A stretch of DNA of 64,000 nucleotides from a bacterium (GTDB lineage: Bacteria; Spirochaetota; Leptospiria; Leptospirales; Leptonemataceae): contig JANSYA010000007.1 in assembly GCA_024742665.1 (NCBI GenBank), positions 124,001 to 188,000 on the forward strand, written 5' to 3'. The notes under the pieces were generated by a model. That model searched no databases. It was not told where the DNA came from and saw only the letters and a program-made list of their open reading frames with translations. Shown here in pieces: positions 25,649-34,501 of the stretch. Position 1 is the stretch's first letter. Each line of letters starts with the position of its first letter. The position numbers and the translations under genes were made by a program.

Positions 25649-27829
25649 TTACCAGCGCGGTCCTCCCGCTCCGCGGAAGCGAGGGAGCACGCCCTCGGGA
25701 TGACTCAGCTTGTATTCGATGACGATGGTTTCTGTCTGCCCCGGCCGCAGATTTATCCGGAAGCGCAAGAGGCCCTCGTCCTGCTTACGCGCGGCCGGCG
25801 CCGGTCGCAGATTGAGATCGGTGATTTGCACGCGTTCGTCCTGAGAGACCGGAATGCGATCGAAGAGATCGAGGGTCACGGCGGTGCGCTTGCGGTTTTT
25901 GACTTCGATCGTAATTTTGTTTTTGTATACGTACGACTTGCTCAGAATCCCCGTCGTTTCGCGAAAGCGATCGGCGGTGCGCGAGATCTGAATGTCTTCG
26001 TTCGCGCCGAGATGCACGGTGAAGGGCTCCTTTTTCGAAACGTCTTTTAAGACCGAGTCGCCGACGTAGTCCTTGTTGTGAAAAACCGAAATCGGTCCGG
26101 AGAGCAGCGGCGTTTCTTCGGCGTACTTTACGCGTCCCGTAAGAAAGGCGAACTGGGACGAACGCCCGCCCCGGTCGGCCGGTTGCACGGCGGCCGACTC
26201 GTACAGCAGATCCGCGCTGAGCTGCTTTTCATACAGATAGACTTTGCGAAAGGCGCCGTTGGAAAGCACGGTCTCGGGATTGCGAGCGCGATAGTTATGG
26301 TCGTAGCCGCGAGCGGAAGCCACCGGTGAGATCAGCTTTCCGATCAGGGCGCGGTTTTCCTGCATTTCCAGGGCGCGACGTTTGAGTCGCTCGGATTTGC
26401 GCTGTTCGTCGATGAAGTGTTTCTGAAAGCGTGTGTCGATCTTTTCGATATTGCCGATGACCAGCTCGCTGTAGCGTAGCGCGTTCGCGTAATCCTGGCG
26501 CTGCCAGGCCTGGTCCCGACGGACGATATTCGTTTCGAATTCGCCGAGCACTTGCTGGGTCCGAACCGATTTCTTACCGGCGCGTTTATCTTTGATGGCG
26601 ATGGCGTTCGACTGAATATAATCTTTCGATCGCGCGGCCTGCTTGTTGAGCTGCTGTTGCTGTCGCTGCTCTCGGGATTGGAGCGGAATATTACGCTGCC
26701 GTTCGGCGACCTGCTGCGGGGCCGGTTCTTCGGCTTCCTCTTCGATTGAATCGGAGGCGAAATCCCCGTAGCTTTCGTCGGACTTCGCCGATTCCCGGCG
26801 CGGCCGGCGATCGGAAACGCCGCTGCCGCTGCCGCTAATCGAAGAGTCGGCGATCAACTGCGATTCGATGCGCCAGCTCGTGAGCTTCGGCAGTCGCCCG
26901 GACTCCCGGGGATCCGCGGCGGAAAAGCTGAGCCGCGCCCGGCGCCAGTCTTCGCCGGTTTCGTTGCGTAAAAGAGCGTAGGCGATCAGGCGAACCCGGG
27001 CCGTGTCGCCTTCGCCTTCGACTCGCGCGTTATAGATCGGATACCAGGCGGCGCCGGGGATCCGGTATGAGAGCTGAAACTGATAGCGTCCGGCGCGTCC
27101 CGCTTCGTTTTTGATTTCGACGCGCACGCGCTTTTTTTCTAAAGATCGGGCGCTGCGATATTTGCCGGCCACGAATAGAGCGACGCTCAGTTCTTCCCGG
27201 GCCGAGTCGATCTCGTCGAGCATGCTGCGACTGCGCTCGTGATTTTTTTTCAGCGCCGACTGGATGAAATCCAGAGTGCTGCGCCAGGCGGCGGGGTTGA
27301 TTTGTTCGGGACGGCGATTTCCATCAGCGTCCGTGGGTTTCGGCCGCGAGCCGACTTTGATTTTTTTCAGATTCGCTTCTTCCCGCTGCAGCGCACCGTA
27401 ACGATCGCTGAGTCGGCGCAGCCGGGACTCGGCCGCCTTCAGCCGCGTTTCCGCCTGCTCGGCTTCCGCCGATAGAAATACTTCGCGGTGATCGCTTTCG
27501 ACTTCGATGCCCTGGATGCGCAGTCCGTTGCCGGAGGCGCGCAGTCGGCGACCCTGCGCGTCGAGCAGGGTTACCCGGACCGAATCGACGATCAGTTTGC
27601 CGGGCAGGTCTTCGATCACGACGCGGTTTACGCCCGCTTTGAGTTCCGCCTTGCCGGTGCGAGTGACGAGAGCCTGGTCGGAGTAGAGCTGCACGGCCTC
27701 CACGGCGAAAGGGTGCGCGGTCGGCGCGGCCTGCGGTCCCTGGCGGTTGGGCCCGGTGTAGCAGATCGCGGCGAGGGCGATGCACAGAGCGACGCAGGAT
27801 GAAGAAGGACGAAGCGACGAATATTTCAT
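25649..27829 (-). CDS. DUF4140/DUF4139 (MuiA-like) protein, longer tandem paralogue
   Basis: From ATG 27829 the protein has 726 residues with a signal-like N-terminus (CVALCIALAAICYTG, possible lipobox-like Cys). Order: DUF4140 domain (VQLYSDQALVTRTGKAELKAGVN), coiled coil, DUF4139 start (QLSYRIPGAAWYPIYNARV). A long charged insert follows, rich in Gln, Glu and Arg (about residues 350-510), which its neighbour lacks. The C-terminal part of DUF4139 (KNKITIEVKNRKRTAVTLDL) comes last. The tandem pair most likely arose by duplication and may form a complex in the envelope. Confidence 0.82.
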   Translation of the reverse strand: MKYSSLRPSSSCVALCIALAAICYTGPNRQGPQAAPTAHPFAVEAVQLYSDQALVTRTGKAELKAGVNRVVIEDLPGKLIVDSVRVTLLDAQGRRLRASGNGLRIQGIEVESDHREVFLSAEAEQAETRLKAAESRLRRLSDRYGALQREEANLKKIKVGSRPKPTDADGNRRPEQINPAAWRSTLDFIQSALKKNHERSRSMLDEIDSAREELSVALFVAGKYRSARSLEKKRVRVEIKNEAGRAGRYQFQLSYRIPGAAWYPIYNARVEGEGDTARVRLIAYALLRNETGEDWRRARLSFSAADPRESGRLPKLTSWRIESQLIADSSISGSGSGVSDRRPRRESAKSDESYGDFASDSIEEEAEEPAPQQVAERQRNIPLQSREQRQQQQLNKQAARSKDYIQSNAIAIKDKRAGKKSVRTQQVLGEFETNIVRRDQAWQRQDYANALRYSELVIGNIEKIDTRFQKHFIDEQRKSERLKRRALEMQENRALIGKLISPVASARGYDHNYRARNPETVLSNGAFRKVYLYEKQLSADLLYESAAVQPADRGGRSSQFAFLTGRVKYAEETPLLSGPISVFHNKDYVGDSVLKDVSKKEPFTVHLGANEDIQISRTADRFRETTGILSKSYVYKNKITIEVKNRKRTAVTLDLFDRIPVSQDERVQITDLNLRPAPAARKQDEGLLRFRINLRPGQTETIVIEYKLSHPEGVLPRFRGAGGPRW

Positions 27830-28021
27830 AGTGGTTTTGGCCAGGCGGTTCAGCAAACAGATTCGCGGAGCGGGATTTCGGATCCGATTCTGGAGCGAGA
27901 GCCCGGAATTGTAGATCCTTGGACTTGCGTGTCACGTCCCGGGTTCGGTTTAAAGCGAAAATTTCGGATCGCGCGTGCGGGAGGGCGCCGGGGCGAAACG
28001 CGCCCCGGCCTCGGGAGATTC

Positions 28022-28480
28022 TTAAAGATCTTTCTGAATATTTTCTTCGACGCGCAAGAGCACGCTTTTGAGCAGATCGACTTCTTTCTGAGTCACCCCG
28101 GCGAAGATGCGCTTGCGCGTGCCGATGATGATCTTCAGCAGCTTGCGGATCAGGCGCCGGCCCTCCTGAGTCAGAAAGACCAGGGTTTTGCGGCGATCCT
28201 GGTCGTCGGCGGCCCGGCGGACCAGCTTCTTTTTCTCCAGGGCATCCACCAGGCGGGTGACGTTCGGACGGTCCACCAGCACCCGATCGGCGAGCTCGAT
28301 CTGAGAGCGACCATCCCCTTCGTGCAGGCGATACAGCATGAAATACTGCTCCGGAGTCAGATCCGTGCCGGACTGCTCCAGTAGCTTCCACAGGTCGAAT
28401 CGCAGGAGCCTGGCGACCCGGGTAATTACGAAGGCCGGCGCGTTGTCCAGTGAGCTGGTATCTTGAATATGATCAGGCAT
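28022..28480 (-). CDS. MarR-family transcriptional regulator
   Basis: The 152-residue protein has the MarR winged-helix layout: LTPEQYFMLYRLHEGDGRSQIELADRVLVDRPNVTRLVDALEKKKLVRRAADDQDRRKTLVFLTQEGR, with the recognition helix around RPNVTRLVDALE and the wing at DDQDRRKT. A Cys suited to redox sensing is absent. It is divergent to the lipoprotein gene at 28743, and two TTGC-N4-GCAA palindromes lie between them. A hairpin without a T-run (27987-28009) follows its stop. Confidence 0.92.
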   Translation of the reverse strand: MPDHIQDTSSLDNAPAFVITRVARLLRFDLWKLLEQSGTDLTPEQYFMLYRLHEGDGRSQIELADRVLVDRPNVTRLVDALEKKKLVRRAADDQDRRKTLVFLTQEGRRLIRKLLKIIIGTRKRIFAGVTQKEVDLLKSVLLRVEENIQKDL

Positions 28481-28650
28481 AGTTAGGTTTCTTTACAACA
28501 GAGCCGCCTGCAGTGTGCGTCGGGTCAATAAATTTTTGGCAAGTCTAATCATTCTTTAATCCACTTTTAATAAAAGATTATCAAAGCGAGTTTGGATGCG
28601 GTCGTCCGGCTCCGAAATCGCATGAAATATGGCTTTTCGTCGAATAATGA

Positions 28651-28714
28651 TTGCTTATGCAACAATAAATATCGTTGACCGGTTTTCGTGCTCCCAATTC
28701 TATTGCATAGGCAA
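28651..28714. promoter_or_regulatory. Two TTGC-N4-GCAA palindromes, candidate MarR operators
   Basis: TTGCTTATGCAA (28651-28662) and TTGCATAGGCAA (28703-28714) are similar palindromes 52 bp apart in the MarR/lipoprotein divergent gap. MarR proteins commonly bind TTGC-spacer-GCAA sites. The second lies 29 bp before the lipoprotein start, where a repressor would block transcription. The surrounding DNA is AT-rich, as expected for a promoter. Confidence 0.55.
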
Positions 28715-28742
28715 CTAAATTTGCCGCTACAGGAGATGGATT

Positions 28743-29243
28743 ATGAAAACAGGTCAAAATAGAGAAAATCGGTCGGCGTGCCGGCTGCGGTCGATATTCG
28801 GCGCGCTGGCGACTGCGCTGCTGGTCGGAGCTTGTAGTTCCGGCGCAATCGAAGCGACGCCCCAGGACTCCGGCGATCCCGCCAGTCGCAAAGCGGTCCG
28901 GGCGGCGGTTCTGGAGTTCAGCCGCTTGGCCGACCAGCAGCGCGCCGGCCGGCTGGAAGCGATTTTGCATCCCCGGTTTCGGGTCTGGGCTCAGATCAAA
29001 GGCAAAGCAGGCGTTCTGGCCCTCAGTCGCGGGGAGTATCTGGCGAAGATTCGGGCAAAGGAGTTCGGCGGCGATGTCCGCCGGGTGACGATCCATTCGA
29101 TCCAGGTTCGCGGCGATCTGGCTCTGGTGGTGGCCAGTTCCCGGGGGGCCCGAGCCGTCTTTGAGTCATCGTATCATCTGGTGCGGGGGGCGCAGGGCTG
29201 GCAGCTGACGAACGATATGGCGGAAGTCACCTTCTTGAAGTAG
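28743..29243 (+). CDS. Lipoprotein with SnoaL/NTF2-like (DUF4440-type) domain
   Basis: The 166-residue protein has a signal peptide ending in a lipobox (ALLVGAC, Cys about 31), so it is probably lipidated. The mature part resembles a cone-like NTF2 fold: helical VLEFSRLADQQRAGRLEAIL, then HPRFRVWAQ and paired strands VTIHSIQVRGDLALVVASSRG and SSYHLVRGAQGWQLTNDMAE. Ligand or reaction is unknown. A good CAGGAG site precedes the ATG. Probable MarR-type operators sit just upstream. Confidence 0.75.
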   Translation: MKTGQNRENRSACRLRSIFGALATALLVGACSSGAIEATPQDSGDPASRKAVRAAVLEFSRLADQQRAGRLEAILHPRFRVWAQIKGKAGVLALSRGEYLAKIRAKEFGGDVRRVTIHSIQVRGDLALVVASSRGARAVFESSYHLVRGAQGWQLTNDMAEVTFLK

Positions 29244-29310
29244 GCGGGCGTTTTTCAGGCGGACCGGCGAACGGCCCGGGTCGTTCGTCGGGATCCGGCG
29301 CCGTCGTCAG

Positions 29311-29856
29311 ATGATAGAGAGCGTTGACGGAGCGGTCCCGGATGACTTTATTGAATCAGTGGAACGCCCTCAACATAATAAGAACGAAGCGATTGTCGAA
29401 AACAAACATACGACTGCCTATCCGACCCGCACGATGGATCCGCCGTTTTCCCTGGTGGAACGCGCGCAGGAAATCGAACGGGCCGAGGAGTCGATCCAGT
29501 CCCACGTCCACGGCAAATTGGATCTGATCGTGAAGCAAATTCGAGCCCTGAAGGCCGAAGCCCGCACGATTATGGACGCGGCCAGGCGGGACCTGGAGCT
29601 TCACCAGGTGAAGTGCAATTTTGAAAAGCTGGTCGGCCAGCCGATCCACCTGTACCGCCGACCGGACTACAGCCTGTACTTTTCACTGCTTTCGCCCGCG
29701 GACTGGAAACAGCAGCCGCCCAATGAGTTTCAGGGATCGTTTCAGATGGGGATCGATCGCAGCTTCGAAGCTCTCGATCCGCTGGCCAGGGCTTTCGGCC
29801 AGTCTGCGGAGTCCGACCCCGATTCAGCCGGCGATTCAGACGCCGCCAACGCTTGA
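29311..29856 (+). CDS. DUF2452 family protein
   Basis: The 181-residue protein matches the DUF2452 pattern from about residue 43. It has a helix with ERAEESIQSHVHGKLDLIVKQIRALKAEARTIMDAARRDLELHQVKCNFE, then the small beta segment QPIHLYRRPDYSLYFSLLSPADW. Function of the family is unknown. The start is uncertain: ATG 29311 or ATG 29434 (MDPPFSL), the latter closer to the conserved part. The C-terminus is low-complexity Asp/Ser/Ala. Confidence 0.65.
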   Translation: MIESVDGAVPDDFIESVERPQHNKNEAIVENKHTTAYPTRTMDPPFSLVERAQEIERAEESIQSHVHGKLDLIVKQIRALKAEARTIMDAARRDLELHQVKCNFEKLVGQPIHLYRRPDYSLYFSLLSPADWKQQPPNEFQGSFQMGIDRSFEALDPLARAFGQSAESDPDSAGDSDAANA

Positions 29857-29913
29857 TCTCTGCACCGGAATCGGTCGGCCCGCGTTCCAGCCCAGAGCAA
29901 CCAGCGAGCCCAC

Positions 29914-30672
29914 TTAATAAATAGAAAACTCGGTCCGGGCGCTCAACGCCGGCAGGGTCCGGTCGATCACGTAGCGCACGTCGCGCAGGTAGCTCAGAAT
30001 CTTGCGGCTCGCGCGGATCCGCGTGGGCGTTTCCAGTTCTCGGAGCGAAAGGGTCGCGTGGAGATTGTGGCCCAGGGTTTCGAAGCGCACGTCGATTTCG
30101 TTTTGAGCCCCCAGGCGAACCCGGGTGATACGTCGAATCCAGCGGCCCGGATTGTCATGGTTGCGCATGGTGTGATCCAGGATTACGCAGCGCAAGTTTT
30201 CAGACTGCCCGGCATCTCCGTCTTTGTAGCGAATGGCGACGACGGTGCGTTCTCCGACCAGGTCTGCACGATCGAGGCCGTAGGCCATATCCTTGAGCAC
30301 GATCAGATGGCGACCCTGGCCCAGGGAAGGGGAAGCCTGCAGGAGTTTGCGGTGACCCACGCTGATTTCGGACAGGAGCTCCCGGGTTTCCCGGGTCAGG
30401 CGCTCCAGCGTCACGTCGCCGGGCACGCGGTGCTTCGGAGCGTTGCTTTCGTCAACGCCAGCGGTTGCCGTCTCGTGGTCGAGAGCGGGGCAGACGTGCC
30501 GGGGATCGGCGCCGTTGGTCCGCACGACCTGGCCGTTGCGCTGGGTGGCGCTCAGGCCGGCGTCGCCTTTGATGTGGGTTCCGAGTACGATCAGGCAAAT
30601 CATCGCCAGGCCCAGGAGGGAGCGGCGGGTGTAGGAGTTCCTACAGTGGATAGAATTTCGAATCTGATTCAT
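29914..30672 (-). CDS. Hypothetical exported protein, paralogue of the gene at 6216
   Basis: The 252-residue protein has a signal or anchor segment at about 19-36 (LLGLAMICLIVLGTHIKG). The mature part contains VVAIRYKDGD, LRCVILDHTMRN and GRWIRRITRVRLGAQNEIDVRFETL, which align with a block in the 6216-6989 protein, then a helical C-terminus. No function is known. It is convergent with the DUF2452 gene and stands alone on the minus strand. Confidence 0.68.
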   Translation of the reverse strand: MNQIRNSIHCRNSYTRRSLLGLAMICLIVLGTHIKGDAGLSATQRNGQVVRTNGADPRHVCPALDHETATAGVDESNAPKHRVPGDVTLERLTRETRELLSEISVGHRKLLQASPSLGQGRHLIVLKDMAYGLDRADLVGERTVVAIRYKDGDAGQSENLRCVILDHTMRNHDNPGRWIRRITRVRLGAQNEIDVRFETLGHNLHATLSLRELETPTRIRASRKILSYLRDVRYVIDRTLPALSARTEFSIY

Positions 30673-30866
30673 GATAGTAGACCTGCGGGTGAGAAACCCG
30701 TGTATATTAACGAATCTCTAACACAAATCTGACTCTGTGTTGCGGTGCAAGAAGAAAACCGGGTTATGTCGTATAACAGGCTATTTTATGATGCGCCGCG
30801 GAAAATGTCGGGCGAATGCTTTCGGAGGGTGGATGCCGGGCCGGGTCCTTCCCGTCAGGGCTGGAG

Positions 30867-32255
30867 TCAGGCCTGCACAATCGTTTTACTGCCGGTGAAG
30901 GCTCGCAATCCTTCCCGGCCCAGTTCGCGTCCGTAGCCGCTGGCTTTGATGCCCCCGAAGGGCAGGCGGGGATCCGATTTGACGAAGTCGTTGATAAAGA
31001 CCGACCCCGCTTCCAGGCCGGATCTGGCCAGCTCTGCAACCCGGTCCGGGTCTCCGGTGAAGATGGCGGCGCCCAGGCCGAAGTCGGTCGCGTTCGCCAG
31101 CTCGATGGCGTGCTCTTCATTGTCGGCCCGCATGATTGCCGCGGCGGGACCGAAGAGCTCTTCGCGACCCGCGGTCATGCCGGGTGTGACATCCGCGAGC
31201 ACGGTCGGTGGATAATAGGCGCCCGGCCCTTCCGGGATCTCACCGCCCAGCAGCAGCCGGCCCCCCTCCGCGATCGTGGTCTGGACCTGGGCGTGCAGGG
31301 CTTCACGCAGATCGAGACGGGCCAGGGGGCCGAGGGTCGCTTCAGTCTGGAGCGGATTTCCCATCACGGGGGCCCGCATCTCTGACAGAAAGGCCTGTAG
31401 GAACTCTTCGTGAATTCCGGCCACGGCTATAAAGCGTTTGGCGGCGATGCAGCTCTGGCCGCCGTTGATCAGACGGCTTTGCGCGCACAGTCGGGCGGCG
31501 CGTTTGATGTCCGCATCTGCAAAAATCACACAGGGATCGCTGCCGCCCAGCTCCAGCACCGCGGGCTTGAGGGCGGCCCCGGCTCGCGCCCCGATGCTCC
31601 GGCCCGCCCGGGTGCTCCCGGTAAAAGTTACGCCCCGGACAAGCGTGTGATCGATGAGCGCTCCGGCCTGTTCGTGGGAAATAAAAAGATTCGCGAAGAG
31701 CTCCGGCGGTCCGCCCGCCGATAGCAGCGCCTGCCGCAAAATTTTTTCGAGCGCCAGGGCGCAGCCGGCGACATTCGGCGCGTGCTTGAGCACGACAGCG
31801 TTGCCCGCGGCGACCGCTGGAATCGCGGCCCGCAGAGCCTGCCAGAATGGAAAATTCCAGGGCATGACGGCGAATATGATTCCCAGGGGCTGGTAGCTGA
31901 TCGAGCTGCGAGTCGCACCTGTATCAGCGGCGACTTCTTCGTCGGCGGCGAAGGCCGGAGCGTGCACGGCGTAGTACTCGCAGAGGCGGGCGCACTTTTC
32001 GACTTCGCCCAGGCCGTCGCGGATCGGCTTGCCCATTTCGATCGCCATCAATCGCGCGAAGTCTTCGCGGCCTGCGCGCAGCTGTGCGGCGAGTTCGTTT
32101 AAGAATTTCGATCGCTGCGCAAAGTCGCCGCGACGCCAGTCGTGAAAGGCGCTCCGGGCCGCATCTATCGCAGCGGCGATGTGCGCGTCGGAGTGCGATT
32201 CGTATTCGGCGATGAGTTCCGCGGTGGCGGGATTGACGCTGCGGTATTCCTGCAT
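30867..32255 (-). CDS. Succinate-semialdehyde dehydrogenase-type aldehyde dehydrogenase
   Basis: The 462-residue protein has the ALDH core: MPWNFPFWQALRAAIPAVAAGN (cofactor and catalytic Asn), FTGSTRAGRSIGARAG, VLELGGSDPCVIFADADI with the general-base Glu, GGQSCIAAKRF with the nucleophile Cys, and EELFGPAAAIMR. The short length and missing N-terminal arm match the Sad/GabD subgroup that oxidises succinate semialdehyde to succinate. Other short aldehydes are possible. No GABA transaminase is nearby, so the pathway context is unknown. Confidence 0.88.
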   Translation of the reverse strand: MQEYRSVNPATAELIAEYESHSDAHIAAAIDAARSAFHDWRRGDFAQRSKFLNELAAQLRAGREDFARLMAIEMGKPIRDGLGEVEKCARLCEYYAVHAPAFAADEEVAADTGATRSSISYQPLGIIFAVMPWNFPFWQALRAAIPAVAAGNAVVLKHAPNVAGCALALEKILRQALLSAGGPPELFANLFISHEQAGALIDHTLVRGVTFTGSTRAGRSIGARAGAALKPAVLELGGSDPCVIFADADIKRAARLCAQSRLINGGQSCIAAKRFIAVAGIHEEFLQAFLSEMRAPVMGNPLQTEATLGPLARLDLREALHAQVQTTIAEGGRLLLGGEIPEGPGAYYPPTVLADVTPGMTAGREELFGPAAAIMRADNEEHAIELANATDFGLGAAIFTGDPDRVAELARSGLEAGSVFINDFVKSDPRLPFGGIKASGYGRELGREGLRAFTGSKTIVQA

Positions 32256-32495
32256 GGTCTGAGCAGGATTCGGCGCCTTGCTCCGGGCAAATGATTTTTC
32301 TTCGATTTTTAGAGCCGCTGCGGAATGGTGGCGCTGCGTCGGCAGATTTGCCTTTTCAAGAGCGGCGTCCGGAGCAGGCGCGGAATTTCAGCGAAGAATC
32401 GGCGCGATCGCCGATCTTGAAAGGTGAGTGGCGGCCCGATGCGGTCTGGTCGGCTCTGCCTGCCTGAGACCGCGACCGCATCGGACTATAAGCTC

Positions 32496-33179
32496 TTATT
32501 TCGCCAGAGCGATTTTCATTGCGATCTCGATTTTGTCGTCGATCACTTTGTCTTTCGCCAGGTCGGCGAAGGTGCTTTCAGAACCGTACTGAACATTAAA
32601 CTGCGTGCGGTCGAATATTAGTTTCGCGTTGGCTTCCGCTCCGTCCGCGTTGTTGGCGATGGTCGCCGTTCCGCTGATCGATTTCGTGATGCTTTTGATG
32701 GTCAGGTTGCCGGTGATATTGTATTCGTTCGCGGCGGATCCGGGCGAGACGCTTACGATTTCGAACTTCGCGGTGGGGAATTTTTCAACGTCGAAGAAGT
32801 CTTCGTTCTTGAGGTGCCCGACCAGCTTCGCGTTGTACTCGGCGTTTTCGATGTCGGTGTTTTGAATGCTGGTCATGTCGATCGTAAACGATCCCGCGAC
32901 CGGCGCTCCGTCTTTGAAACCCAGTTTGCCGGACTCCAGGGCGATGGTGCCCGTGTGAATGTCGGATTCGTAGAGTTTGGATCCCTTCCAGGTGATGCTG
33001 CTCGCGCCTGCGTCGGCGCTATAGACGGCGTCGGCCTGGCCGATGTCCGCGGCCTGGCCCGCGGGCGCCGCGCTCTGCGAAGATTGTTCGCCGCCGCAGT
33101 AGGCCGTGAAGGCGATCAGGCTGGCGATGACTCCGGCGCTGATGATCTTGCGCAAAGGAGTGGTGATATTCGGGTACAT
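32496..33179 (-). CDS. YceI-family lipoprotein
   Basis: The 227-residue protein has a signal peptide with a lipobox-like FTAYC (Cys about 29), so it is probably lipidated. The mature domain is a YceI lipocalin-like barrel: AGASSITWKGSKL, GTIALESGKLGF, GSFTIDMTSIQNTD, LVGHLKNEDFFDVEKFPTAKFEIVSV and NITGNLTIKSITKSI. The family binds polyisoprenoids or other lipids in the periplasm. Start is supported by a GGAGC site. An imperfect inverted repeat near 32436-32476 downstream may end the transcript. Confidence 0.9.
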   Translation of the reverse strand: MYPNITTPLRKIISAGVIASLIAFTAYCGGEQSSQSAAPAGQAADIGQADAVYSADAGASSITWKGSKLYESDIHTGTIALESGKLGFKDGAPVAGSFTIDMTSIQNTDIENAEYNAKLVGHLKNEDFFDVEKFPTAKFEIVSVSPGSAANEYNITGNLTIKSITKSISGTATIANNADGAEANAKLIFDRTQFNVQYGSESTFADLAKDKVIDDKIEIAMKIALAK

Positions 33180-33486
33180 TTTTGCTCCTGCCGGATATTT
33201 CCGGTTTTCAGAAAGATACCGGGAATCGAATCAGCCAGCGGCAACTTTTTTTTTGCAAGTGGCAGAAAGTGCCAGTTGTCGTCTTACGAGAAGGTCTCCG
33301 GACCTTCAAAATCCGCGGCGCCTGCCATGAACTTGCGTTCAATTTTGCATTTTGCGGGACCTTCCCGGCGCATACAGAGATCTGAAAAAAACTGGACCGC
33401 GATTTTCTTTGTGCCAGCCTTTCGTTCGTTTTTGGCTCTGCGATGATCCGGGGCAGGGCGAAGGTCGCTCATTCAGGAGAGCTGGT
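33180..33486. other. Intergenic region between YceI and DUF1801 genes
   Basis: This 307-bp divergent gap must hold the promoters of both genes. It includes a T9 run around 33248 and two half-similar CCGGATATTTCCGG / ATACCGGGAAT segments just upstream of YceI. I see no further gene or clear operator. Confidence 0.35.
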
Positions 33487-33975
33487 ATGGCGCAAAAAAA
33501 ACGCAGCAAAGCTGTGAAGAAGGCCGCGAAAAAATCCACGCAGAAGACATCTAATAAGAAAGCGAAGACTGTGCCGCTGGAGCGCAGCGTCGAATCGGTG
33601 CTCACCGCAATTACGCATGACGGTAAACGCGACGATGCACGTCGCTTGATCAAGCTGATGCGAAAGATTACGCGCAAAGCCCCGCGGGTCTGGGGCGGGA
33701 ATATGATCGGCTTCGGCAGCTATCACTACAAATATGAAAGCGGTCGGGAAGGGGATATGTTTGTGTCTGGCTTCGCGCCCCGGGCGCAGAATCTCGTTGT
33801 GTACGTGATGCAGGGATTCGCGTCCGCGGATGATCTGATGCCGCGTCTGGGAAAATTTAAGACAGGCAAGTCCTGTCTGTATCTGAAACGTCTGGACGAC
33901 GTAGACCAGGCCGTATTGGAAGAATTGATTACGCGTTCGGTCGTATATATGCGCGGCAAGTATGAGTGCCGTTAA
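33487..33975 (+). CDS. DUF1801 domain protein
   Basis: From ATG 33487, preceded by AGGAGA, the protein has 162 residues. The first 35 are a Lys/Ala-rich histone-tail-like stretch. The rest matches DUF1801 (YdhG-like): DDARRLIKLMRKITRKAPRVWGGNMIGFGSYHYKYESGREGDMFVSGFAPRAQNLVVYVM and GKFKTGKSCLYLKRLDDVD. Biochemical function is not known. The basic tail suggests possible nucleic acid association. Confidence 0.85.
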   Translation: MAQKKRSKAVKKAAKKSTQKTSNKKAKTVPLERSVESVLTAITHDGKRDDARRLIKLMRKITRKAPRVWGGNMIGFGSYHYKYESGREGDMFVSGFAPRAQNLVVYVMQGFASADDLMPRLGKFKTGKSCLYLKRLDDVDQAVLEELITRSVVYMRGKYECR

Positions 33976-34034
33976 AGAATCGCGGGGTGAATTTGGTTTG
34001 ACCAGGCTCCTGCTGACGACGATTTACGATAACT

Positions 34035-34475
34035 ATGCGAATCGCTTTCTGGAATCTATCTTTGCCCGCCAGTGTCTCCGGGAATTCGAGAGGCGCGCTG
34101 CTGTTGGCCGCGGCCATATTCGCAGCGTCTGCGATCCACGGTTCCGTATTTACGAGCGAGCTACGAGCCGGCCCCAATGCTGATGCTACCGGTGCCGCGG
34201 CCTCGGAGCTGGCGACGATTCGCGCGGCTTACCAGAGCACGCATGGGGCGATTCAGGGCGGCGATCTGCAATTGCTTGCGATGGAATTCGATCGCGTGTT
34301 GCCCGGCAGCGGTCCGCAGCGGGTGCAGGCGCGCTTTTATTTTAACGAAGGCTACGCGGAAGACGCGCCGACTGAAGAACGGCGTTTTTATTTTGACGCA
34401 GTCGGCAAAGCCGTGCATCGGATTTACGGCCCGGCCGGGGCGAAAGCGCAGGCGCTGGCTCTGCCGGACGCCTGA
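34035..34475 (+). CDS. Hypothetical exported protein, 146 aa
   Basis: No family recognised. Residues 20-36 form a hydrophobic signal segment (ALLLAAAIFAASAIHG), followed by a short mature domain with LATIRAAYQSTHGAIQ and a beta segment RVQARFYFNEGYAEDAPTEERRFYFDAVGKAVHRIYG. The adenylate cyclase gene starts 26 bp after its stop, so they may be co-expressed. Confidence 0.6.
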   Translation: MRIAFWNLSLPASVSGNSRGALLLAAAIFAASAIHGSVFTSELRAGPNADATGAAASELATIRAAYQSTHGAIQGGDLQLLAMEFDRVLPGSGPQRVQARFYFNEGYAEDAPTEERRFYFDAVGKAVHRIYGPAGAKAQALALPDA

Positions 34476-34501
34476 AGCGCGGGAGTGCGGAGAGCCTTAA
34501 T

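Noticed and set aside
28581..29096. 171-residue minus-strand frame across the MarR/lipoprotein gap
   Set aside because: It overlaps the lipoprotein coding region antisense and covers the AT-rich promoter with probable operators.
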